A stretch of DNA of 64,000 nt, taken from the NCBI GenBank assembly GCA_025738555.1, contig JAOVFP010000015.1, positions 744,001 through 808,000 on the forward strand, in the 5' to 3' direction. Numbering within the stretch: the first letter of the stretch is position 1; each line of letters begins with the position of its first letter. Of this stretch, positions 44,272 to 55,841 are shown piece after piece. The position numbers and the translations under genes were made by a program. The DNA comes from Cyathus striatus (lineage: Eukaryota; Basidiomycota; Agaricomycetes; Agaricales; Nidulariaceae). Under the pieces are notes generated by a model, which was not told the DNA's origin, searched no databases, and saw only the letters and a list, made by a program, of their open reading frames with translations.

Positions 44272-45339
44272 TAAAGTACCTAGTTTAGCGCAACGTAGTA
44301 TAAATTAAAATATAAGTAATTTCACTCACACCACGTACACTCACTAAGAAAGTGCTCGGTGGGTAAGACTCGGATGCAGGACGCTTCCGGGCGAAGTAAG
44401 GTAATGAAAAGGTGTCGAAGACCGACGCCCAAGATGAAATACGTGCTTAGCGAACGCTTTGATGCGCGTTTGATGCGCGTTCCTTAATCTCGGACTTAGC
44501 ACGGACTTAGGACTTTGACTCTCGTTACACTCAGAATCTCTAGCTCACACAAATACTCTGGCAGAACTGCTTAATCGTATTTCTCGGGGCACCGGAGACT
44601 GCCCTTCTACTACACAAATCTACCTATTAAATATCTTACAGAACACGGCTAAGAGAGACTATATAGTTAATACCAAAGCAGTAATTACACATCAGCTAAG
44701 CTGTAAAGTAGACTTTTAGACTGGAGACAGGCGTCTGGGATGGACCAGAGTAAATCACGAATATACCAAACATACGAGCGCCAAGAATGCGTCCATATGG
44801 AAAGATAGCGAAGTACAATAAGCCATATCCGCAGGTGAGACGCTCCATATGAAGGCGTGATGCCGCACGCTTTGACGCGTGGAAATGGGAAACGCTGAAT
44901 AAGCCGGCCGGGAATGCCGGGTCTCAGGCCTATCCAGGCGCCTATGGCGTGCTGATGCACAGCGCTGGTACAGCGTGGTTAGATAGCGGCATTTGCCGTG
45001 AGTCTAGTTCTCATGTCTTTTCCTATGACGCAATAACATGGCTTCGATAATCTATTATTAGAATAGACGCGCGCTTAGCTCGATCTCCGGCCTTACTGGT
45101 AACTATTTCCCACCGATGTCGAGAATAAACTCTGACGTCGGTGTTTCTATTCTTAGACGCTTTCCTACTTAGGCTAGTTATGTCCCTTATTAGCGCGAAT
45201 CGTTCCCACGCTAGCTAACGGTCCGGGACCTCTACCTTAGCTACTAAATACAACCCATGTATATTATACCGTTTGTAAGTAGCGCATAGAATATAGAAAT
45301 AATGTTTTTATAATAGGTAGGAGTACGCTAGGTGTATTA
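44272..45339 (-). repeat. 5' LTR of the Ty3 element
   Basis: 1,068 bp, the partner of 31,816-32,883. It is followed by the GATG target duplication (45,340-45,343) and then by malic-enzyme coding sequence. Confidence 0.92.
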
Positions 45340-45915
45340 GATGAATAACTCGATCTTGGGTTCGTGCGTTTGTTCGAAGTCGCGTTCCGCTGTATCTTGG
45401 TCCGTGAATGTGGGGTAGAGTCCTTCGGAGCGGCTAAAGAGGTGGAGTAGTTCATTATTGCTTCTGCCTGGGTTGTATGTTAGTGCAAGGAAGAGAGAGA
45501 AAGATGATGGAAGCCGTGAATGAAGACAAGAAAGTGACAGAACATGGGGGATGTATGAGGAACAGGAGGGAAGACTAAGTATGAAATAAACAATGGTGAA
45601 AATATAGAGGTGGATACGAGATAAAGTACGAAGAAAAGCACGAAAGGTCGAAGGACAAGACGAAGGGGAAAACATACCCGCGTAGGAGTATAGATAACCG
45701 TCACTAACTCCTTTAAATGCCTCGCAATCAACGTATAATACAACGTCCAATTCTGATTATTCAAACTCTGTAACACGAATTCTTCCTTATCAGGGTGTCC
45801 CTCGCTTGAAACTGCTCATACACCTTGTCGCACTGCTCTTCAAGGCTGTTGACTTTCTGCGGTAATCTTCCAATGAAACCGAAGGACTGGCACTCTGCGA
45901 GCGGGAACACAGGAA
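45340..45915 (-). pseudogene. Malic-enzyme pseudogene A, N-terminal half
   Basis: The minus strand from about 45,915 encodes SFGFIGRLPQKVNSLEEQC and, after a 1-nt frameshift in the RKN codons, LNNQNWTLYYTLIARHLKEL and VIYTPTR. This is the N-terminal malic-enzyme domain. An intron (GTATGT donor at about 45,683) leads to a later exon ending KIELFI exactly at the LTR insertion. The frameshift shows the gene was dead or dying independently of the retrotransposon. Continuation at 30,314-31,811. Confidence 0.8.
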
Positions 45916-46435
45916 CATTAGAATTTAGATGGGGTACATTCAGCGAGAAGTGAGAAGAATAGAGCTTGTATGTTAGTGGTCGTGGTAGATGATGATGAAA
46001 GCAACATGCCCAACGGACCGAACAGTGAACAACAGTGTGGGAAGTTGTATTGAATAAGTCGGACCTTCGGCACTTCCAAGTTCGGCTGTCTTACTCTCGT
46101 CTTCTCACCTCCACCGTCTACCTTGCCTCCACACTCCATTACCATCAACCTGAATCGGGGTGCTCGAGCCGCGTAGCTCCCCATAGATTCTAATAATGGG
46201 TGCCGTCCCATTATTCTCTTCTTAGTCAGCCGCAGATAGACTGATCTATCCTTTCTTCAGCGTGCTAATCTGCTTCCTCCAAAGCAGTTTCACTATCGCC
46301 ATCAACAGCGTGGGAAGTCGTGTTGAAATCCGGTCCGCTTCGGTTGCTTCTGCTGAGTCTCTTGCTCTCATCTGTCTTGTCTCAGTCTTGTCACCTTCAC
46401 TCCCCGTTACCGTGAACTGAGTGCTGAAAGGTGCA

Positions 46436-47703
46436 GACTTGTCTGAAGGCTGTACAATTAAGTACTGAGCGTGACAGTGTCCAATCTGTCACTGGTGTTC
46501 TAAACGAGTTGTCGAGTTTGTTGTGGGGTGTTAAATTAGGGTACAAGTCTTATAGAATTATTAAGACTTGTATAGGATTTTAAGAGAAATAGTATAGGTG
46601 TTTTTGAAGTGTTTGGGGTAGAAAATGCGAAGTTAGTTAAGGTTCTTGCCTGTGCAAGAGCTTTAACTAGTAATGAAGCTGAGCAGTACTGAGTATTAAC
46701 TGGATAAGAAAAGGAGTACACTAAGTTTCTACAGCTAGAAGCTTAGTGTGAACAGTAGATGAATAATGAGTGTGAATCAAACTGGAATTGACTGAGGGAT
46801 GTAGCTACATGAGGGGGGTTTATATACTTTTTAGAACTACCTAGGTAGAAATATGTACCATGATTAATAATATAATAAGTAAGAGTGATTTGTGGCAAAG
46901 GAATAAAGATAAAGGTAGAGGAATAAAGAAAAGAGGAAAGGAATATGTATAAAGGGCATGCAGTGGCATCGGATAAAGTAATATTGATGCGAGCGCTTTG
47001 CCGGGCGTTGTGATTGGTCAGTGCTAAGTCATGTGCCTTTCGGTACGGTGTTTACTTTGGCACGTCGGTTTTTAGGATACTACTCAGCACGTTAACTTTA
47101 GCGCTTGCTGAGTAATGATTGATCGATTTGTAATAGTGCGGACTTCATCGAAATTTGTAGTGATCTTTTCGGAATACTGGATAATTTCGACCAAGTGTTC
47201 AGACCCTTTTAGGTGTGACGGTCCAAACCTCTGTTCACAGCTCTATAGAATGTGTGACACTTGAAGTGAACTGTTCGCAGCCTAAGCCATTGGGTGAGCA
47301 AAATTTAAGCTAGAATAGATTTGAATGGCTTTCAACTGTAATTATTATACTCATTACACACTTCAGGAGGTATATATTGGTATCAAAACTGTTTTAAATA
47401 TTACTACTCATTTAATTTAATTTTTGACGAATTTTCACAATTTTTTTTTTTCCTTGTACCTGTGTTCATGAGTCTTTGTAATGCATGACCAACAGCTAAA
47501 TCTGTTCTGTTCATGGCCCTGTGTGATGTGTGACCGAACAGTTGGTCGAAATTATCCAGTAATCGAGGGTGTGGAATATTGTTAGGGTTCTGAGATCAGG
47601 GTAATATGGGTAAGGTAAGTTCTAATTGGTCAGAGTAAGTACAGGGACCGGCGGACTATGTATATTAGGTAGTTTTGTACATAGGCCGGCAGGGTTCCCT
47701 ACA
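46436..47703. repeat. LTR-like repeat, copy 2, with a MITE inside
   Basis: The same element as 2,589-3,480, flanked by a perfect 5-bp duplication GTGCA (46,431-46,435 and 47,704-47,708). The uninterrupted host sequence occurs near 11,747 (AAGTGCACCTCTGCACAG). Without the internal 383-bp MITE and its TA duplication it is about 883 bp. It keeps many CG dinucleotides that are TG or CA in copy 1. Confidence 0.65.
47177..47559. mobile_element. 383-bp MITE with TA target duplication
   Basis: The ends are inverted repeats: CTGGATAATTTCGACCAA at 47,177-47,194 and its complement at 47,542-47,559, extending imperfectly to about 25 bp. TA flanks both sides (47,175-47,176 and 47,560-47,561). The empty site is preserved in the other repeat copy as GGAATAATTGAGGG at 3,335-3,348, with a single TA. 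TA duplication points to Tc1/mariner-type mobilisation; it has no coding capacity. Confidence 0.85.
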
Positions 47704-49646
47704 GTGCACTCAAGCCTCTGCGCAGCTCCTCCACGACCCTGAGCAAAGGTAGTGACCCCTCTCTCCCTCTCAGTGGACCGCAGATAGACTGATCCATCCT
47801 TCGCCTAGTGTGCAATCCCCGCCTCCAGCAGGATTCTTGCATCCATCCACTGGCGCACCCTCCGCAATCAACTCCTGCTTCCTCAAGCTCGCCGTTCTAG
47901 TTTCTCACCTTTGGCGTATAGTCCTGCCTCAACATTCAGACATCCAGATACACAGCAGATTGGTGGAACGTACGTCAACTTATGGTTCTCTCCCTCCCCT
48001 TCTCATGGGTGTTTTTGAATCTCATCCGTCAGTTTCTCCACCTCATTTGTTATGCTCCTACGGATTTCTTATTTGCCTAAGAAAGATATCCACGTACATG
48101 ACAATTCTACTCCCAGCCCTTGAACTAAGCTTCAACATGGCTCGGTGACACTAACAACATTACATGAAGGATAGGAGGATTGCGGGATATTGACTGAGGG
48201 AGAGCACAATGATGCGTGTGGGCTATCATGTTCATATTATCCTTCTTATGTTCCCCTTTCCTTTTTAACTTGTTTTATACTGCGTTTCTATAGTATAACT
48301 TGCTTGCTTCCTCTGGCTCAAGACGAACCTGGCTGGACTGCCATGTAGAAACAACTGCGACCGCAATTTAACTTGCCCTAGCTCGCTACCACCCCCATTT
48401 AAATCCCTTATATACCTCCCTCCATCTTAGGTCTCCAATCCAGCCATTTCCGACTCGTGCATGGGATGGTGTACCTAGAGACGTGCTCTGCAGGATGAAG
48501 AGAGTGCATTCGAAGTGCCACTGAGGACTAGACTTTGGAGGATGGTGTAGTTGGAAAGTCGGACCAGTGGAGGGTGTGGTGGGTAACATCCTGCGCTGCA
48601 CGCTGTGACATGATTCTAATGCACTCTTGTACAGTCCTCTCCCTCTCCCCTCACCTTATACACCATCTCGGATGCACATAGCCCCATCATATGTACTGTA
48701 TTGGCGCTCCACCCCTTCCATTTAATTACGCTGCCATCAAGCTATTGCAGTCGGGTATAGGGTTGGGATAAGGTGGGACAGGATGGGGATGTGGGTTGTA
48801 CTACCATAATGACCCACGTCAATCGTATGAGACTCCCATCTGCTCTCCTCAAGGTTCTGTTGAGTCCGCGGAGTCTAACTCCCAGATCGAGCTTTCTAAT
48901 ACACACTTTACATTCTCGATTGTGCGTAAAGGTCTCAGTGTGAGTATGACGTGCATAATGGGTAGCGTGTGCGTTATATGTCGGTATTGAGGTTGTTATT
49001 CCTATTGTAAGGTTTATGCCGTAGCTGTTGTGATTTTCACTAATGCAGACCTTTCGAACACTATTTCAGCTGGTCGTTCTGGCAACTATTTAGTTGTATT
49101 TGTGGTACTTATTAATACACATTGACGAATGAGATATGCCTGATAAATTCATTAGTTGACTAATTTCAATTCTATCCTTTGTGATGCAGAAGTATATCTT
49201 CGTCTCTGACTATAAGCGACCAAGCTCATGATCATTCACATGATGCTTTTATTGCGCTGACTGCAAGGTGACAGAAATCTGAACAGGTGTCAGATATTTT
49301 GGGGAAGCGACCACATCGTGCATCATGTTCATGTTAATCATGGGAGGATCGATGAAAGAACCCAATGCATGGGCTTCCCACCATTTAACTGGCGCTGAGC
49401 CATTAATAGATATGGGTACAAGCTGATTATCGATTGAAATGTGCTAAAATTATTGTTAGTGCATACATAATTTGTAAGAGATCGAATGTATAAGTTGAAG
49501 AACCAAAACATCCAACAGATCATCGAATTGGTCCAGAAAATATTTACCACTAGCAACTGCAGGATATATTTAATAGTCTTCTACAAATGTCCAGAAAGAC
49601 TTTCTAGTTGGACATATCAACCGGGGGTCAAATCCAGAACTTCTAC

Positions 49647-52213
49647 CTACTGTAACCCCTCCTCATCAAACACATAATCCCTATGAATCAGCACTTAAAC
49701 CTTCTCCCCAGCCTTCACCCTAGCCTTATCTACACCAAGCTCAGCTTGTGTCGACCCCTCTTTAACAGCCTGCTCAGCAACCACCATGCCTATCCTGAAA
49801 TTCACCATCGAGCAGTCAGCGAAATCCGGTAACAAGGAAGTGCCTTTGTAGTTGGCTGGATCTCCATCCGAGGTTCAAATGGTGGGTGGCGGAGTGGCGA
49901 GGTGCTGTGCGCCAGCAATAAGCATCTGTCTGTGATTTTGCGTGATTGAGAAACAATGGCGCCAAAGCTGAGCCCGGAAGGGGGGTAGATTGCTAGGGTG
50001 TTATTACATTCCGTGATTCTTCATGTATCACATTAGTGTACCAGCTGTAGGTGTAGATAGATAAAAAATGTACCTGAAACCGACTTCCCTTCCTTTCACA
50101 TTCATCTTAACACTATGAAACGGACTTCCAATTGCAACCAACACTTCCCCATCTGCCCATTTCAGAATATCCTTCAGTGTTGCTTCCACAAGCCAACTAA
50201 AATTCGAAAGGGGCATAATAAAAGGTCTCAACTTGCCTCCCAAAGCACTCTTCATAGCATTAACAACGTCCTTTGTAAACACACCTGCAGAAGTCAAACA
50301 CCCAATCAACACCATCAATTTGGCTTTCTCCATGACATCAAGTAACCCCTTCTTCAAATTATCCCAAGACCCGCCCCCCAGACACCAATATTCTCCCCCT
50401 AAGCCATCCTCGCAATCTATGCCTTCTTGTTCAGATAAGAGGCCGTCTCAGTTGATGAGGTAGAATTTGGAGTTTCCCCCCTCTCGGGGGATAGAGTCCT
50501 CAGAGACCATTGCATGGCATAGCTGGTTGTCAGTACCAAGTCTGGCAGACCCAGCGCCATAGATTACATAGCGTTGGTCAGAACATTTGTTGGGTTTGGG
50601 GGGGGGGGGTTAGGAGACAGCGGAGACGGCGGACATTATGCATGATGGCATTACTGCACCTGTTCCTTTGATGGAAGCATTGGTTAGTACATATTAATAA
50701 GGGAGGGAGAACGTCTATGCATATGTGCTCGAAGGAACTAAGCTCCGAGAGGTCACGAAGCCAGGGAAAGAATTGAAGAAATGTGAAGGAAAAACGGAAT
50801 GTGGTGAAAGAAGAAGCAAGGGAATATGAAGGACGAACGAAGGAACGAACTTGAAATGAGGAAAATGGAACTTACATATCACCATTAAAAACTGCATGAT
50901 CACTCCTATAACTCTCCAACATCCTATACGCATTCGATACCTTGAAATCTTCAAAGTGGAGGAGTGAATGTTGGTGGTGCTTGGATGAATCTGCAGTGGT
51001 ATCGATGTCAGATCGTGCTTAACATGGGGTTTGGATAAGGAGGAAGTGTAGGACGGAGAGGAAGGGAAGTAGAGCACAGGAAGGGAGATATAGTGGACTG
51101 GTGGAAAAGACAGGACGAAACATGATAGGGTGAAATGAGTGCAGGAGGATGTACGAATACGAGATGAAGTATGCACGAATCGCGAAGAACAAGGATGGGT
51201 AGTGAAGCGAAAGAAAAGACTCATTTGTCAACAAACTAGTCATACTCTTTTCCTTCTACACGCTTGTCTCTCCATCCCTAAATGAATAGGTATGTCAGGA
51301 AGTTTAATACCAACACATCACTCACATACATGCAAAGGATCATTCAGCAACTTCATATCGTTCATCCCTACATCGAGTACGACTGAGACCCAATTTTCTG
51401 GACCCAGGTCACCTGTTAAGCTAAGACACATAAGTAAGACAATGGTAGAAGGGAAGGGAGGGGGGAAATGGTGGGGGCGTGAGTGGGAGATGGAGGACGT
51501 ACGTGTACATAGCCAATTCAGCAGCTGAGATCTACCATCCGCCATCAGAACAATTTCACAAAATCCGAAATAAGCATGCCCTGATCCACCTATCTGCAAG
51601 ATCGTTTCAGAATCCGTAACTATGAACAAATCGATCTCGTGTTCCATTGTGTCTTGGTCTGTGAATGTGAGATAGAGTCCTTCGGAGAGGCGGAAGAGGT
51701 GGGAGTACTTCACAATTGCTTCAGCCTGGGAGTGTATGTCAGTGCGGGGAAGAGAGGGAGATATTGGAAGCCGTGAATAAAGATAAGAATGAGATAGAAT
51801 GTGAACATGAAGGAAGACTAAGCATGAAAGACACGAGAGGGTGAAAATATGGAGGTGGATGCAGAAAGTACGAAGACTAAGCATGAAAACAAGAAAGGGT
51901 GAAAATACGGAGGTAGATGCAGAAAGTATGAAGAAAGACACGAAAAGTCGAAACAAAATACCAGAGAAAACATACCTGCGTAGTTGTATAAATAGCCGGC
52001 ACCAACTCGTTCAAATGCCTCGCAATTAACGCATAGTGCAACACCTAATTCTGTTCCTTTAGACTCTGTAAAACAAAATTCTTCCTTATTGGGGTGTCCC
52101 TTGCTTGAAGATGCATGTGTGCCCTGTCACACTGCTCGTTGAGGCTGTTGACTTTCTGCAGTAATCTTCCAATGAGACCAAAGGACTAGCACTCTTCGAG
52201 CGGGAACGCCATG
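49647..52213 (-). pseudogene. Malic-enzyme pseudogene B
   Basis: On the minus strand an ATG near 52,209 starts MAFPLEEC, interrupted at once by TAG where copy A has CAG. SFGLIGRLLQKVNSLNEQC and RKNFVLQSLKEQN follow, then TAG in place of Trp. Downstream pieces are IDLFIVTDSETILQIG and VLMADGRSQLLNW (about 51,630-51,500), VVLDVGMNDMKLLNDPLH (about 51,385-51,330), KLMVLIGCLTSAGVFT and IGSPFHSV (about 50,320-50,120), and a C-terminal piece ending in TAG at 49,647-49,649. Intron-like sequence with GT/AG ends separates them. Cofactor-binding and catalytic regions are recognisable but degraded. It descends from the same duplication as copy A. Confidence 0.8.
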
Positions 52214-52363
52214 TGTATGGTAGGAACATTAAAATTTAGATGTGATACATTCAGAGAGAAGCAAGAAGAATAGAGGTTGTGTGCTGGTGGTCGTGGTAGA
52301 AGATGACGAAAGTAACATGCCCAACAGTTCGAACAACGATCAACAGCATGGGAAGTTGTGTTG

Positions 52364-53670
52364 TATGGAAAGCCGGACAACCACACTCGACCATGTCAAA
52401 GTATTTGGGCTCCGACCTTTGGCTCTGCGGCTTGCCGCTTAAGATAGCGGTCACAATGTTCCAGCACCCTTACATAAGCTGATTATGTAAGCGCCAAGAG
52501 GCGCAAAATGTGGGGTTCGGAGGAATCCAAAAAATTAAGTGCTAGGAATCAGCTTGGAAGAGCTCTACGGAGTATGGATTTTTTGTGAGATAACTAATAT
52601 TGGTATTACAAAGTAAGATTAGAAATATATTATTGATATTCACTCTTAAGATTAGCTGATATTTCTTGAAGAAGTATCTTCTGTTCGCCCATGCTGCCTT
52701 AGACCCTGATTATATATGCCAATGAAGTGTGCTGAGTGATTGGCATAACTAAAATTATATATGTAAGGTTGAGAGCTATTGTTATGCATTATGTGTACCA
52801 AAGAATTTGAAGTTGTGGGATGTCATCAAGACATGGATCCAATTCTTCAGAGTCCAATGAGTCAATATTGTCAGAAACTGTTTCTTTGAAGTAATTAAGC
52901 TTCTGAAGTGGTACTCACACCATATCCTAGCATGCACTTGTCATCTTCACTGTCTGTAATCTCCACAGTGGCCTGCAGCTTCCCTGATGTCCTGCTACAA
53001 GATTGATCTTTTGGTTTTCTAGAACCATTCTTCAGGTTTAATAGGTGGTTTATTGTGATTTTGGGATGTCTACACACGCTTCTAATGTTGATATCCTTTT
53101 GTTTTTGTTCACATAAGGTGGTTGCTGTCACCTGAAAAGTCACGTAACTTGATTATATAAGCCGCAAAATGTTAGGGGACAAAAATCCGAAGAGGCTTCC
53201 AACCTATCTGCAGTGTAATAATAAGGCATTCTGAACAACTATTATTTAAAAATATTGTCGTCAAAATTCTGAAGTCAATTTACTTTTTTCAATTTCTTTT
53301 TTGAACATTCTGCTTTAAATACACTACAGAATAACTTCTTGGAATCAGATTTGTGTGAAAATAAATGTTGAGGAAGGTATTTCGGGATTGAGTTGAGGTC
53401 AAGTTTGTATTATGTAAGGGTGCTGGAACATTGTGACCGCTATCTTATATTCGATTCGACTTCTCGGTTCTTCGTTCGCGTATTGAATATTAAATACTAA
53501 CCATTAATTCAAAGATCCACATCATAGATACTAATCTATAAACTTATGCTGTAAAATATAATCTTGCATTCCTTTCTCTATTTATGAAAATGATGCTAAG
53601 ATACATGTTACAATCTATCATTTATACTTATTTCTCAACTGGGCTGACAGTATGTCAATTCAATGTTAAG
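52364..53670. repeat. 301-bp dispersed repeat (interrupted), inverted partner at 59,417-59,717
   Basis: After removal of the MITE at 52,442-53,445 and one TA the repeat is 301 bp, the same length as 59,417-59,717, which lies in the opposite orientation. It starts TATGGAAAGCC and ends CAATGTTAAG. This copy retains CG dinucleotides; the partner has TG or CA at most of them. Nature unknown, possibly a MITE or LTR piece. Confidence 0.75.
52442..53445. mobile_element. 1,004-bp TIR element with perfect 36-bp ends
   Basis: 52,442-52,477 and 53,410-53,445 are exact inverted repeats of 36 bp, starting AGATAGCGGTCACAATGTTC. TA is duplicated on both sides (52,440-52,441 and 53,446-53,447). The uninterrupted partner repeat shows the empty site (GCTTATATT, in reverse complement near 59,640). 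The interior lacks a transposase; an 82-codon frame on the minus strand (52,895-53,143) has a Ser/Asp-rich stretch but no known domain. A subterminal GATTATGTAAGCGCC has a diverged copy (GATTATATAAGCCGC) near 53,150. A non-autonomous Tc1/mariner-type element is the likely class. Confidence 0.85.
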
Positions 53671-55485
53671 TTTATAAGGCAATATATTATAGAGTGGTGT
53701 GATATTTGAAGCTGCTTCCCACTAAAGGACAAATTTTCATCAAGATATATGTGAGCGTCCGTACTCCTCAACTTCCATTCATGTAATTGTTTTGTCCAGT
53801 GGTGTAATCGTTTACAGCTAGATGAGCCGAGTTACGCATTCTAACGAGTTTGATTTTTATACATCTAAACACAACAAAAGTTGGTAAATCCTTCATAATT
53901 ACTAATATGCAGCATTTGAGATCCATCCCCACCTTAGATTTTCATTTTAGCACATGTTTAGAGACATGTGTAACATAACTGTTGAAGAGGTGTAGAGTCG
54001 ACTGGGTATGGGTGGTAGTTAGAACGATAAATTGAGAGTTTGCGACGTAACGTGTAACGAGCAAGGTTGGACTTCAGAATAAAAATACAGGTGAACTTGA
54101 GAGGCGGCGTGAGTGTACAATTGAATAAGTAAACAGTGAGAGTGTTACGACGATGTACTAAACTTCGATTTCGAGTTTTAGATGGTAAGAACTTGATTAG
54201 ACGAGCTGTAGAACATACAGAGACTTATATACTGAATGAAAACAATTAATCCTAAAATGTGTAAGTTACTACAGACTCGGGTAAACAACGATCTCGGATT
54301 AAAGAATGGAAAGTAAAGAACATAGCAGAAACACAAATAGAGATTTGAGAAATAAATTGGAGAACTTGGTTTTTGAGGGATACTTAGTGTGCATTTACTG
54401 TCAAACCTCAGGCTCTGGTTTTGCGAGCGATGGTGGAGAGGTCTTGACATGCCAAAACAATCCTCAGGGTTGGGTATAATGTCAGAGTGATGCACAAAGA
54501 TATGTATTTTGAGGAAAGTGAAGAACAGGGCGAGTGGGGAGATGAGGATAGGTTGAGGTGAGCGGAATGCGTATGCGCGTATGGAGACGTCATTCCAGCA
54601 TGATGCATGATCCAGAGGATTACGTAATCGATTTTGGAACATCTCGAGATGTGCGACATATCCTTAAGGTGCTTGACGATAATGCTGGCTTCTCAGTGCT
54701 CAAGACCACTGTTTCTCATTACTTAATCAAATGTCATTCGGAATAAAACTCTAGGAGCTATATTGATACAGTTTACTTGACACAGCTTCCCTTCAAAATT
54801 GTGAAGGAAGAACTCTTGCAAAAATTGAATGGGATAAACACCCGGTTCCAGTAGATGTTCCAAGTGCAGTTTCAAGGCAGCTCAATTCAAAAATTCTGGA
54901 GATATAACCATAAGGAAGGTATGCAAATTATAACTGCTTCCAGCTCATTCGATTTTGTGAAAAGAATTACATGTGGATTATAATCTAAAATACTCTCATG
55001 ACAGCTATACGACATTTTGTATAATACTGCTGAACTGATAGTGCACATCATTCTGAAAATCAGGCTTGGGAATCTGTGAAGCTTCAAATTACGACCGCCG
55101 CTATACATGCAGGCTGAATAGGAGGACGTGGGTTTGAAGGTTTCTTGACAAAGAATGCAAGCAGCTGGTACATACATCCAACTTCAAGGTTCTGAATTAT
55201 AATAGAAGTGTGTGTCAGCGACGTAAATGAGGGAATTGACGGCGCAACAAGAAGCAGAACTTCGAGATGATATTCTGAAATGACTGTCAGTAAACAACAC
55301 TTGATGAGAGTGGATGGAATGAGCGAGACGATGACTGAGAGCGAATATGAGACAGAGATCAGCAGAACTGTAGGGTAAAATTGAAGTTTTATAGACCTAT
55401 ATATGCAGTTTAAATACTAAATACTAAACAGAGAAGAAAATATCTAAAGCCTGAGTGAATAAACACTTAACTGAACCCAAGGAAG
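53671..55485. other. Gene-poor stretch
   Basis: Short frames on both strands lack recognisable domains and convincing splice structure. CG dinucleotides still occur at moderate density near 53,990-54,180, 54,540-54,700 and 55,200-55,350, so fragments of host genes may be present, but I cannot assemble one. Confidence 0.3.
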
Positions 55486-55841
55486 TTACAGGGACTGGAC
55501 TATCATTCCAGGAGGCTTGAAATATGAATAATAAATAATAATTGTGAAGAAGTCTTGAAGTGATAGCAAGAGTGGAAGGGATGTAAGGTTGTTGGATAGG
55601 TATTGGTGCAGTGATGTTATCAATATGGACTGAAATTTGCTGTCCTGTGCACGCATATCATGGTCTGTTGCTTTGGCAGTCGATATTCGAGTTACTGAGG
55701 TGTATTTAATGCCGTCCAATGTTAGATGGGAGGGCAGATTCGGTCCGATGTCGAGAGCGTTGAGATATGCTTGAGGGGACAGTTGACCGGTAGACGTGTT
55801 GATACATTTGATGCGGAGGTCACATGATGATACTAGAGCAT
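55486..55841 (-). other. Exon-like open frame, unknown
   Basis: On the minus strand a frame open from about 55,841 to 55,486 encodes CDLRIKCINTSTGQLSPQAY, then ALDIGPNLPSHLTLDGIKYT and RISTAKATDHDMRAQDSKF. Its composition is coding-like and its CG dinucleotides are frequent, unlike the flanks. A CTCTAG acceptor-like site is next to its upstream end (about 55,834) and no start codon is evident, so it would be an internal exon. Family not recognised; neighbouring exons not found. Confidence 0.3.

Larger units (their letters stand above)
31816..45339 (-). mobile_element. Complete 13,524-bp Ty3/gypsy LTR retrotransposon with accessory genes
   Basis: LTRs at 31,816-32,883 and 44,272-45,339 are both 1,068 bp; by eye I see two differences. 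The 4-bp duplication GATG flanks the element (31,812-31,815 and 45,340-45,343). Read on the minus strand the order is 5' LTR, primer-binding site, gag, linker, protease, pol, polypurine-like tract, two genes on the plus strand, polypurine tract, 3' LTR. The order protease-RT-RNaseH-integrase defines the Ty3/gypsy class. The LTRs begin TAATACRCC and end GGTACTTTA rather than TG...CA. Ordinary fungal Ty3 elements are about 5-8 kb; the excess comes from a long gag and the 4.2-kb accessory segment. The insertion splits malic-enzyme pseudogene A. Intact frames and near-identical LTRs point to very recent movement. Confidence 0.92.
45968..49455. repeat. Segmental duplication, copy 2
   Basis: Colinear with 11,558-16,388, interrupted by the LTR-like repeat at 46,436-47,703. 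It lacks the 1.8-kb TIR element and the 13.8-kb Helitron block of copy 1, and so provides their empty sites. It runs directly into malic-enzyme pseudogene B on the right. Short open frames are not conserved with copy 1, and no gene is called. Confidence 0.75.
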
